In this document: one piece after another, positions 17,332 through 24,954 of the stretch
Layout: each line of letters starts with the position of its first letter
How positions within the stretch are numbered: position 1 is the stretch's first letter
NCBI GenBank assembly: GCA_016617495.1
Contig: WYCU01000003.1
Coordinates: 248,001-312,000, forward strand
DNA from: Azonexaceae bacterium s22
GTDB taxonomy: Bacteria > Pseudomonadota > Gammaproteobacteria > Burkholderiales > Rhodocyclaceae
Reading direction: 5' to 3'
Length of the DNA stretch: 64,000 nucleotides
Position numbers and translations under genes: made by a program
Notes under the pieces: generated by a model
What the model was told of the DNA's origin: nothing
The model's input: only the letters and a program-made list of their open reading frames with translations
Databases searched by the model: none

Positions 17332-18762
17332 ATGAACTGGATGATGACCGCATTGCAAGGCGGGCTGGACAGCCTGGCCGCCTATCTTGCGGCGCATGTG
17401 CTGCTCTGTCTGGTGCCGGCCTTTTTTATCGCCGGGGCGCTTTCCGCGCTGGTGCCGCAACAGTCGATCATCCGCTTTCTCGGGCCCAATGCACCGGGTT
17501 GGATGTCCTATTCGGCCGCGGCCGGCGCCGGCAGCCTGCTGGCTGTATGTTCTTGCACCATCCAGCCGCTGTTTGCCGGCATCTACAAGAAAGGCGCGGG
17601 GCTGGGCCCGGCCATTACCTTCCTGTTTTTCGCACCTGCCGCCAACATCCTGGCGCTCGCTTACACCGGCGTCGCCCTCGGGGCGGACTTTGCCATCGCC
17701 CGGATCGTCCTGGCACTGACTTTCGGGATCGGCATCGGGATGATCATGGCCGCGCTCTTCCGCGAAACCGATGTGGCGCGGGTGGCGGAGGCACAAACCT
17801 TCGCGGCCGGAGAAGGCATTCCGGGAAAGACGCTGCTGTTCATCGGCACCCTCGTCGCCCTGCTGATTTCCGGCACGCTGAAGATCGACCTGTTCAAGGC
17901 CGTACTGTTCAACACCGAAATCCCTTGGGCCGCCGCGCCCGCCATCCAGCACACGCTGGATGCCTGGGTGCCGGTGAACGAAGCCGTGGGCGCGGAAGGC
18001 CTCAGCCTGCAAGGGGCCATCCTGATCGGGCTGCTGGTAGCCATCGGTGCCGTCGCCTGGAAGGGGCTGGGGCTCGTGGATAACGGCTTCAACCGCCTGA
18101 CCCCGATGGCCCTCGGCCTGATCGCACTGACCCTCGTTTTCGCCGCGCTGGGCATCAAGGTCGGCGAGGCCGGGCTGCATGTGGCTTTCACCGGGCGCAC
18201 GGCCGCCGTGATGCTGTTCTGCCTGATCCTGATTCCGCTCGCCCGGCGCTTCGACCCGTGGGACATCCAGCAATGGCTGTGGGAAACCTGGCGCTTCGTG
18301 AAGCAGATTTTCCCGTTGTTGGTGGTCGGCGTATTTCTGGTCGGGGTTATCCGCGTCTTCATCCAGCCCGAATGGATTCGCGCGATTGCCGGAGAAAACA
18401 CCCTGACGGCCAACCTCGCCGGCGTCGTCTTTGGCGTGTTCATGTACTTCCCGACGCTCGTCGAAGTACCGATTGCCAAGATGTTCCTGTCGCTGGGCAT
18501 GCACCCCGGCCCGCTCATCGCCTACCTGATGGCCGATCCGGAACTGTCCTTGCAGAGCATCCTGATCACCTCGGCCATCATCGGCAAGCTGCGCGCATGG
18601 ACCTACGTTGGGCTCGTCGCGCTGTTCTCAACGGTGGCCGGGCTGACCTACGGGGCCTGGGTGGATGGCACGGCGCCGGGCATGGTGGCCGCATCGGCGG
18701 TCAGCTTTGTCGCCGTCGTCGTCCTCACCGTACAAATGATCCAAAACCGCCGCAAGGCATAA
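17332..18762 (+). CDS. arsP: ArsP-like permease (DUF318/YraQ family)
   Basis: 476 residues, about eleven membrane helices. The CSCTIQPLFAGIYKKGAGLGPA segment with its CxC pair and the repeated FAPAANI / YFPTLVEVPIAKMFL blocks mark the PF03773 permease family, whose ArsP members expel trivalent organoarsenicals. Location between acr3 and a thioredoxin in an ars operon supports this, although some YraQ permeases have other roles. ATG 17332 has GGGAGGT close upstream; the TTG at 17326 is less likely. Confidence 0.8.
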   Translation: MNWMMTALQGGLDSLAAYLAAHVLLCLVPAFFIAGALSALVPQQSIIRFLGPNAPGWMSYSAAAGAGSLLAVCSCTIQPLFAGIYKKGAGLGPAITFLFFAPAANILALAYTGVALGADFAIARIVLALTFGIGIGMIMAALFRETDVARVAEAQTFAAGEGIPGKTLLFIGTLVALLISGTLKIDLFKAVLFNTEIPWAAAPAIQHTLDAWVPVNEAVGAEGLSLQGAILIGLLVAIGAVAWKGLGLVDNGFNRLTPMALGLIALTLVFAALGIKVGEAGLHVAFTGRTAAVMLFCLILIPLARRFDPWDIQQWLWETWRFVKQIFPLLVVGVFLVGVIRVFIQPEWIRAIAGENTLTANLAGVVFGVFMYFPTLVEVPIAKMFLSLGMHPGPLIAYLMADPELSLQSILITSAIIGKLRAWTYVGLVALFSTVAGLTYGAWVDGTAPGMVAASAVSFVAVVVLTVQMIQNRRKA

Positions 18763-18775
18763 CCGGGAGACGTTC

Positions 18776-19015
18776 ATGGAAATCAAGATTCTGGGCAGCG
18801 GCTGTGCCAAGTGCAACCGTCTGGAACAACTGACCCGCGAAGCCGTCGCCGAACTGGGCATCGAAGCCCGCTTCGAGCATGTTCGGGACATGGCGCAAAT
18901 CATGGCCTATCCGGTGATGACCACACCGGCGCTGGTCATCGATGAAAGCGTCAAGGTCTCCGGCCGCATCCCCAGCAAGGACGAACTGCTGGGCTGGCTC
19001 TCGTCCGCAGCTTAA
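18776..19015 (+). CDS. Small thioredoxin-like protein (TM0996/MTH895 type)
   Basis: 79 residues. GSGCAKCNRLE provides the CxxC redox pair at residues 10-13 and the fold ends in VMTTPALVIDESVKVSGRIPS with the cis-Pro. Proteins of this type are regularly linked to YraQ/ArsP permeases. It probably recycles ArsC or an arsenical transport step. A GGGAG motif precedes the ATG by 7 bp. Last gene of the ars operon. Confidence 0.88.
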   Translation: MEIKILGSGCAKCNRLEQLTREAVAELGIEARFEHVRDMAQIMAYPVMTTPALVIDESVKVSGRIPSKDELLGWLSSAA

Positions 19016-19409
19016 TTTGAGACTTTCGAAGTTTAGGTCGAGATCGCAAACATTGTTGCCACAATGATTTCCTGAGGTTCACTACCGCTGAGCGCAGCAG
19101 AATTCTGCAAGTCAGGAAACTTGAGTTTCGCGAACACGTTTGAGAAGCCCGACTTTTCAAACCAACTGGAGCCCAATCAGGAATGGCACTCTATTAGGCG
19201 GGATATCGGCCATTGCCGACGTTGGCGCTAGTTCGGTTGAGTGACAGGTGGCGCGCAGATTGCCGACATTGAGGTTGTATATCACTTGAAGGGTGGCTTT
19301 CCCTCGTGTACGTCATAATCCAAGACTGATTTCGTGACCAGAGGACGAATTTTGCTAGGTATCCAGATTTTCTCGGCTAGATCGAAGGTCTAGAACGAAC
19401 CGTCAAGTC
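19016..19409. other. Boundary intergenic region, left side of island
   Basis: 394 bp without a gene. GC content falls sharply here. It contains the left copy of the 19-bp inverted repeat (19205-19223) and a partial echo of it at 19259-19272 (attgccgacattga). It separates the ars operon from the four-gene island. Confidence 0.6.
19205..19223 (+). repeat. Left 19-bp inverted repeat of the island
   Basis: ATCGGCCATTGCCGACGTT; its exact reverse complement is at 24015-24033, 4.8 kb away. Each copy is also a small hairpin by itself (TCGGC-CATT-GCCGA). The pair brackets the four-gene cassette. Confidence 0.8.
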
Positions 19410-21146
19410 CTAGGTGCTTTGCTGCTGTGGCTGCTCAGCAGAAGGCAGCATTACATCGCGCCAACTGATCTGAACAGCAGGCATCAAATTCCTCTCGGCC
19501 TCTAAAAGCCTTGTGTGTCCAGGATTGTTCTCCACCACTAGTGCCACAACTCTGCGACATCCTTCCATATCGCCAGCGCATCGAAGTCGTTCGGCCAACT
19601 CCAAGGCAATTGCGGCTTCAAACAGCCGAGGGAATCTCAGACCATTCGCAGCGGCGCGCCGACGGAAGTAGGTCTTCAGAGCCTCTCGATGAACCTCCAA
19701 GGAGCATTGCACGGTTTGTCCAGTCAGTGCGTGAGCAACCAGAGCTTCCGAGGAGGGTTCTCCTAGTTCCTCTTGAATCAGAGCCTCAATTGCCGATGGC
19801 ATCGCAGCCAAATTCTGCTTCGCTACATGCATATTGAACAACGCGTGCAAAGCCAAGTAGGGCAACCTGAGTCGCTTCTCCAGGCGAGGGACAATCTCAC
19901 AGGCAACTGCCAGCACTGGCCTCAAATCAGTCACGACCGCGTCAGGCTCCCTGAGGAGGCAAGATGCAAGCTGCTCCAGAAACCCTTCCAGCTTGTCGCG
20001 CCCAGCTTTTGAAATGTCACCCTCAGCGCGACCGACCCAGTATTGCGGTGCCATGCGCATTTGAACAACGCCGCTTCGCTCCAGGTGGTAGTTGTAGGGC
20101 TCATGCAACACAGTTGGCTGACGCATGGCGAATTCGACGATGACACTACGCATCAAACGCGACAGTCCTTGCAGCGTCAAATGCGTGGTCCGATCTTCGA
20201 TGGCAGTCTCGCCGTGGCCGTGCCCCAATGTCACGGCATCCGGTAGCCGTCGGAGTTGGTGCACATATTTGGATCGCGATTGGTATGCCGTACCGAGTAC
20301 TTCTGCGAGATCCGATCGTCCCAGCAACGGACCATTGGCAGTGTCGGAAGCCTGACGAAAGTATGTAGACGGTGTGTGGGCAACGGCGAACTCTCGAAAG
20401 CGACGTGCCAACGCGACATGTTCAACCCTGAGCAGGGCCTCCCTGACGCGCTGCGCAATCACTTCGTCAGCTCCAGACAACGCCTCGTCAACCGCCTTGC
20501 GCTTGCGTTCGTCAAAAGAATCCCAGTCGCTCTCGTGGCCGTCAAAGTCTTGGGCGAGCGACTCCACGGAAGCAACGAGCAATGTGTAAGCCAGCTCCAG
20601 ATCATCGGCGATGCGGTGCATTCCGTTGACGTAGGTCCGAAGCGCGCGCATAACGCCCAAAAAGGTGCGTCGCGGCATTCCGATGAGCTTCGCAACAAAC
20701 TCTTCCAGAAACTTCAACTCATCTGGCTTGCACCAGATATCCCCGTCGAAGAATCGGCGGACAAGCGTCTGCGGAGCGATCCTTGTGGCCAGTCCGCGTT
20801 GGCCGGCCGTCAGTCTCCTGGCCAGATCAACGTCGGGCGTACAAACGCAGTTCAACGCAAAGGACGCTACCACTGAATAGTCTTGGAGATACGGATCAAC
20901 AGTAGAGGAAACAAGAACACCTGGACCCTGCTCTTCCTCTTCCATGTGCTCGGTGAACTCATAAATCAGGACAGTGGGACGTATCGAATAGCTCGACGAC
21001 GGCAGCAGTCGCCCCGCATTCGTTTCGACAGCATCCTCTCTAGCGAGGATGGCATTCGTATAAAGCATGCCGCGCAAGCGGTTCTTCCTGCCTGCGGGTC
21101 TGGTGAAAAGCTTTCCAGTGGCAATTTGGAGCACACGTCCTCCCAC
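19410..21146 (-). CDS. Large protein with Apea-like HEPN features (island gene 4)
   Basis: 578 residues, unnamed. The N-terminal 100 residues are strand-rich. Residues about 185-300 look like an Apea/HEPN helical domain: LELAYTLLVASVESLAQDF (185-203) and, about 90 residues later, YQSRSKYVHQLRR, which contains the R-x4-H ribonuclease motif (R291, H296). The C-terminal half is helical. The reading frame begins directly after the upstream gene's TGA; GTG 21146 is one start, but a GTG 12 bp further in follows GGGAGG and is equally good, so the two genes are translationally coupled. GC content is low for this genome. HEPN domains are common in RNA-cleaving toxins and defence proteins; function here is inference. 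Confidence 0.7.
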   Translation of the reverse strand: MGGRVLQIATGKLFTRPAGRKNRLRGMLYTNAILAREDAVETNAGRLLPSSSYSIRPTVLIYEFTEHMEEEEQGPGVLVSSTVDPYLQDYSVVASFALNCVCTPDVDLARRLTAGQRGLATRIAPQTLVRRFFDGDIWCKPDELKFLEEFVAKLIGMPRRTFLGVMRALRTYVNGMHRIADDLELAYTLLVASVESLAQDFDGHESDWDSFDERKRKAVDEALSGADEVIAQRVREALLRVEHVALARRFREFAVAHTPSTYFRQASDTANGPLLGRSDLAEVLGTAYQSRSKYVHQLRRLPDAVTLGHGHGETAIEDRTTHLTLQGLSRLMRSVIVEFAMRQPTVLHEPYNYHLERSGVVQMRMAPQYWVGRAEGDISKAGRDKLEGFLEQLASCLLREPDAVVTDLRPVLAVACEIVPRLEKRLRLPYLALHALFNMHVAKQNLAAMPSAIEALIQEELGEPSSEALVAHALTGQTVQCSLEVHREALKTYFRRRAAANGLRFPRLFEAAIALELAERLRCAGDMEGCRRVVALVVENNPGHTRLLEAERNLMPAVQISWRDVMLPSAEQPQQQST

Positions 21147-21830
21147 TCAATCGCGGCATACCCGCGACGGATACTTGACGTCAAACATTTTTTCTTCGAG
21201 CCATTCGCACAGGCGTTCCACCTGATCAATTGCCGACATCAGCTTGTCCCGTGAGACATGGAGCGACGGTGACATGAACAGGCTCGGGCCATCACCCTCC
21301 TGAAGCAGTTCGACTTCCCGATCGCTTAGGAAGAACGGTCGTGGGTAGCGCAGCCTGTCCTTCTCGGCATGGGTCACTCGGACCGTTGTGACGCTTTCCG
21401 GATGCTGGTCGCGGTTCCGCGCTAGTATCACTTGTTCGATAATGGCGAGATCGACCGGGCAGCAGTTCCAATCGACTCTCATTCGTTCTGCCATGCAGGC
21501 TCGATAGCCGCCCACCAGCCCTTCCTTCTTGAACTCAGCCGCGAACTCCTTTCCGCAACTCAGCCCCAATTCGCGTTCCCAAGTCTTGAAGTAGAGTTGC
21601 AACGAAGCTGACAGCATGGAAATACAGCAGCGCCCCGTGACTTCCAGTAGCTCGCCCGCATCGATCCATTCACTGAGAAAAGGTGGTTCCCCATCTTCGC
21701 TGTACGGAGGAACGTAAGGCTCCTCCTCCGCTTCGATCTGCCTCATGATCTCGTTGAAAGGTTGCGCTGCGCACTCGTAATATTGACGAATGAGCCTCGT
21801 GCGCTCCTTGAGAAAATACAGGACATCCAT
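21147..21830 (-). CDS. HEPN-like protein with RNx3H motif (island gene 3)
   Basis: 227 residues, unnamed. All-helical composition; IIEQVILARNRDQHPESV (131-148) contains R138-N-R-D-Q-H143, the RNxxxH signature of HEPN ribonucleases. The first 80 residues include an acidic stretch (EAEEEPYVPPYSEDGEPP). I chose ATG 21830 because the upstream extension overlaps the previous gene and has junk-like composition. The stop codon abuts the next gene's start, suggesting a coupled pair of HEPN-type proteins. Confidence 0.7.
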   Translation of the reverse strand: MDVLYFLKERTRLIRQYYECAAQPFNEIMRQIEAEEEPYVPPYSEDGEPPFLSEWIDAGELLEVTGRCCISMLSASLQLYFKTWERELGLSCGKEFAAEFKKEGLVGGYRACMAERMRVDWNCCPVDLAIIEQVILARNRDQHPESVTTVRVTHAEKDRLRYPRPFFLSDREVELLQEGDGPSLFMSPSLHVSRDKLMSAIDQVERLCEWLEEKMFDVKYPSRVCRD

Positions 21831-21892
21831 GTTTACACCATCACCGTTCTGCTTTTCAGACCCAGGGGTACCTCGAATTTCCGGGTCCGACA

Positions 21893-22993
21893 CTATGCTC
21901 TCAGGTACGTACTCACGAGCTCCTGATCGACATTTGGCAGCAATGCTTCGACAGGGGAAAGTGTGTAGGTTACGTGCCCGTCGCGCCATGCAAACCCAGA
22001 TGCGCGCAATCCCGCCCAAAAGAGAGCCAAGTTTTTATCCCCCGTACAGAGCATGATCTGCTCCTGAGGAAACGCCGCGTAGAGATTGATCAGCATCTCC
22101 AACGCGCGCAGGTCAGCCAATGCGTTGTAAGCATTCTCGGCGGTGTAATTGGCAGAGGGCTTTATCAAGCGTTTGGCCGGGCCCGCCCCGTTGGCAACGC
22201 AGGCTGCACTGAGTGCCGCAATTACGACCAGCGAATGTCTCGACAAGCCATAGTTCCGCGCCACATCAAGCACTCGGTTCCACACAGCAACCCGGCGACG
22301 TGCACTCACCGGGGACTGCAGCTCCGGTGCTACCTGGCGCAAAAATTGCTCGCCACGCGCCATGCTTTCATGCGTGTCATTGAGCAGGCCTACGATGCCT
22401 TGACGCGCTGCCTCCGGAGTGAGCTGCGCCAACGGCAGCGCCGTCCGAATTTTCTCGCACGCCTCGGCCCATTGGTCCGCAACGTGCTCCGGACTCGGCC
22501 GCTGTCCTTGACTTCCCTCCAATGCATACAAGCCGGGATTGATCCGTACACGCTTGCCCTGAAAGAGATCCAGAAAATCCTCACCGCCTTCCGAGGGCTT
22601 TTGACCATCGCGGAAGCGCCCCACCAACTCAGTGATCGTGCACCGGTCCGGCATGACTACCATGTTCGTGCGCAGCGCAAGGCCAGAAGGCAACCAGCCG
22701 CCCCGAACCAGACCGATAGTCTTGCTTGAATAGTGGCTTTCCAACAAGCTGCTCGCCGAAGCCATGCCACCTAAAGTTAGGTCAGGAATGGTGCTTTCGA
22801 CAATACGAGCATGTGACCACCGCAGTGAGATGACGACTTGGTCGCCGAGCTTTTTGTCGGCTAGGTCGGAGTAGCCAAGAGGCTGGAACTCGACATTCTC
22901 GAACGTGGCGAAGCGTCCGGTAGGCACGCCTCCCGGATCTTGCTCCTCAAAGCGCAAGGTACTAGTGGTCATCTGCGCTTCATGACTCGACAT
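21893..22993 (-). CDS. PIN-like domain protein (island gene 2)
   Basis: 366 residues, unnamed. After a 90-residue N-terminal strand region, NMVVMPDRCTITELVGRF (D116, E122), YNALADLRALEML (D294, E299) and MLCTGDKNLALFWAGL (D319) give the spaced acidic residues and terminal TxDKNLA strand of PIN nucleases. The long middle helical region separates them, so this would be an inserted or unusual PIN fold; assignment is tentative. ATG 22993 is favoured over 23005 because GGAGGA lies 5 bp before it. It is 62 bp upstream of the HEPN-like gene and lies on the same strand. Confidence 0.65.
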   Translation of the reverse strand: MSSHEAQMTTSTLRFEEQDPGGVPTGRFATFENVEFQPLGYSDLADKKLGDQVVISLRWSHARIVESTIPDLTLGGMASASSLLESHYSSKTIGLVRGGWLPSGLALRTNMVVMPDRCTITELVGRFRDGQKPSEGGEDFLDLFQGKRVRINPGLYALEGSQGQRPSPEHVADQWAEACEKIRTALPLAQLTPEAARQGIVGLLNDTHESMARGEQFLRQVAPELQSPVSARRRVAVWNRVLDVARNYGLSRHSLVVIAALSAACVANGAGPAKRLIKPSANYTAENAYNALADLRALEMLINLYAAFPQEQIMLCTGDKNLALFWAGLRASGFAWRDGHVTYTLSPVEALLPNVDQELVSTYLRA

Positions 22994-23046
22994 GTAATCC
23001 TCCATCAGCTCTGGCGACAGAGATCAGCGCCTACGGCACGCACAAT

Positions 23047-23784
23047 TCAAGGAAGGGCAAAGTCTGTCACCCCAAGATAGCCGCAAAACTCCGCGCACAG
23101 TGCCTCCGCTGAGGCCCAGCCACCGCTAAAGCCCCCGTTATCCGGTGTCAAGCAAATCGTCAACACCTTGATGCGTCTGCAGTCAAGGTTCCGCCTGATT
23201 GTCTGACATAGATCCTGCACATAATCCTGCGCCAAAAAACGGCGGCACGTTCCGTCGTCCATATCGCAGAAAAAATAGTCAAGATCGATATTGATCACCC
23301 AGTTGTCTCCTTGGGCGAGCCAGAAGTCGAAGTTTGCGGGCAAGTTACAGAGCGAAACATTCTGCCAGGTACCCGTGGCCAGATTGGGGGCATCCCCATC
23401 ACCATGGGTGGCAAAATAAACGTTGCGAAGCTGAGCTTTCTCGTACTCGAAAAAGAGGCTGAGGTAATTGTCCCAACGTATCACGGGCCCGGCGAAGCCG
23501 TTCACCGTCGCCTGATAGCCTAGGTAGTCAACCAGCGATTTACCGCGCATTTGGGAAGGCAGATTCTGCATCCAAAGCTGCAGATTGCTAGTCAGCGTAT
23601 CGGTGTGTCGATCAATGTGAAACACATCGATTTTCTCGCCCGGAATCAGATGGCGCAGCCAACACCACCAGGCAGCCCGGTGGTTGTCCATGATGTAGAT
23701 TGGGCCATCTTGCCAGAGGAAGTTCTGCTTACCGTGGCCCGAAAGGCCACGGCTAGTCAGCGGAATATGCCAAGTACTAGCCAA
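23047..23784 (-). CDS. UPF0489/arginase-like hydrolase (island gene 1)
   Basis: 245 residues. DNHRAAWWCW followed by DVFHIDRHTDT (H56-D62) and WVINIDLDYFF (D167, D169) are the metal-binding pattern of the UPF0489 family, which is related in fold to arginases and histone deacetylases. It would be a metal-dependent hydrolase of unknown substrate. Translation begins at TTG 23784 after GGAGAAGCAAC, a clear ribosome binding site. It is the first gene of the four-gene minus-strand set, 53 bp before the PIN-like gene. Confidence 0.75.
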   Translation of the reverse strand: MASTWHIPLTSRGLSGHGKQNFLWQDGPIYIMDNHRAAWWCWLRHLIPGEKIDVFHIDRHTDTLTSNLQLWMQNLPSQMRGKSLVDYLGYQATVNGFAGPVIRWDNYLSLFFEYEKAQLRNVYFATHGDGDAPNLATGTWQNVSLCNLPANFDFWLAQGDNWVINIDLDYFFCDMDDGTCRRFLAQDYVQDLCQTIRRNLDCRRIKVLTICLTPDNGGFSGGWASAEALCAEFCGYLGVTDFALP

Positions 23785-24352
23785 GTTGCTTCTCCAGATT
23801 TTGATATACCGTTAACACTGTGAGAGCGGCGCCATGAGCGTGCTACTGGCATGTTACAGGCCATAACAACCGATACGTCATTAAAATCAACTAGCAGCCG
23901 GGATAGCCCTTCGCTCTACACATTGATTTGGCTCGCGTTCAAGTCCGTTTGCGCCGGCAGCTTGCTGAGTGGCCGCAAAGTTGCGTATTGCTGACTGAGT
24001 TACTGTTCTCGCCGAACGTCGGCAATGGCCGATCAGCGGAAGCTGATTAATCAGCTATGCATCCGACGAAGTCCGCAATGTTTCAGGCGATTACAGGGAG
24101 GCTAAACAAACCGAGGCTCAAGTTGAGTTGCGGAAAACCGGAAGAGTCTCAACTTAACGTACGAAAGCGTGATGACCCAGGTTTGCGAGCCTCAACAGCG
24201 GACATGCGAATACAAGGCGCTTCGATCTCGATTTAAGCTGCGGACGAGACTGGCTAAGCGGCGCGTAAGCAACGCACGAATACCTCGGCGGCTTGCCCGG
24301 CAGGCCACCGAGGCTTCCCACCCTTCCGGCTCTGCCCCGCCGGGCGGTGGTC
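23785..24352. other. Boundary intergenic region, right side of island
   Basis: 568 bp without a supportable gene. It contains the right inverted repeat (24015-24033), the presumed promoter of the island genes (a TATATC box about 30 bp before the TTG start is the best candidate) and a G+C hairpin at 24283-24313 with no T-tract just beyond the lipocalin gene's end. Confidence 0.5.
24015..24033 (-). repeat. Right 19-bp inverted repeat of the island
   Basis: Exact reverse complement of 19205-19223. Similarity outside the 19 bp is limited to a GGCG block displaced by one base. Confidence 0.8.
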
Positions 24353-24850
24353 TTATTTGACGCGTTCGAGCTTGAGCGTCGAACGACCCGCCGAGGGCGA
24401 TGCCGGGTTGATGAGCGTCATGCGGTCACCGCTGACCTGCACGAAGCGTTTCTGCGCCGTGCCGTTCCAGTTGGCGAAGGAACTGCCGACGATACGCAGG
24501 CTGACCTCACCCGTGCTGGCATCCTGCAACTGCCATTCGCCGAAGAAAGCCACCACGCCTTGACCGATGGCAATGCTCTCTTCCGGCGTGGCCTTGAGGC
24601 GGTTGTTGGCCGCGATTTTCGGCAGATCAGGACGCATGAACTGCATCATGAATCGCCCGTTGCCGGAAAAATCGATAAAGCCGAGCGGCGTCGGGCCAAA
24701 GGGCTGAATCGGCCCTTCAGCGGTTTCCGTATCCAGTGAAAGCAGCGTCCAGCCGCCGGTCATCTGCGCGGCCGTGGTCTGGGCCTGAGCTGTCGTGGCA
24801 CAAGCCAGCATGATCGTGGCCGTGCATGCCAATCTGGCAAGCGTCTTCAT
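24353..24850 (-). CDS. Exported lipocalin-like domain protein
   Basis: 165 residues. A signal peptide (MKTLARLACTATIMLACATTAQA, cut after about 23) precedes a single lipocalin_5-like beta-barrel: AAQMTGGWTLLSLDT, FIDFSGNGRFMMQFMRPDLP, GEWQLQDASTGEVSLRI. This domain occurs in many small periplasmic proteins of unknown ligand. ATG 24850 follows AAGGGGG. It is downstream in the direction of the cus genes but separated by 100 bp. Confidence 0.8.
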   Translation of the reverse strand: MKTLARLACTATIMLACATTAQAQTTAAQMTGGWTLLSLDTETAEGPIQPFGPTPLGFIDFSGNGRFMMQFMRPDLPKIAANNRLKATPEESIAIGQGVVAFFGEWQLQDASTGEVSLRIVGSSFANWNGTAQKRFVQVSGDRMTLINPASPSAGRSTLKLERVK

Positions 24851-24954
24851 CGTGACACCCCCTTGTCGGAATATGCCTATCGCATACCGCAAAGCATACG
24901 CGCTTTGCGCCGGGTTTGCCGACCACGTTGCGGATTACCCGCTGCAGCGGCGAT

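Noticed and set aside
24169-24360. 63-codon frame near the right inverted repeat
   Set aside because: Strongly Arg-rich, runs into the lipocalin gene end, no start signals.
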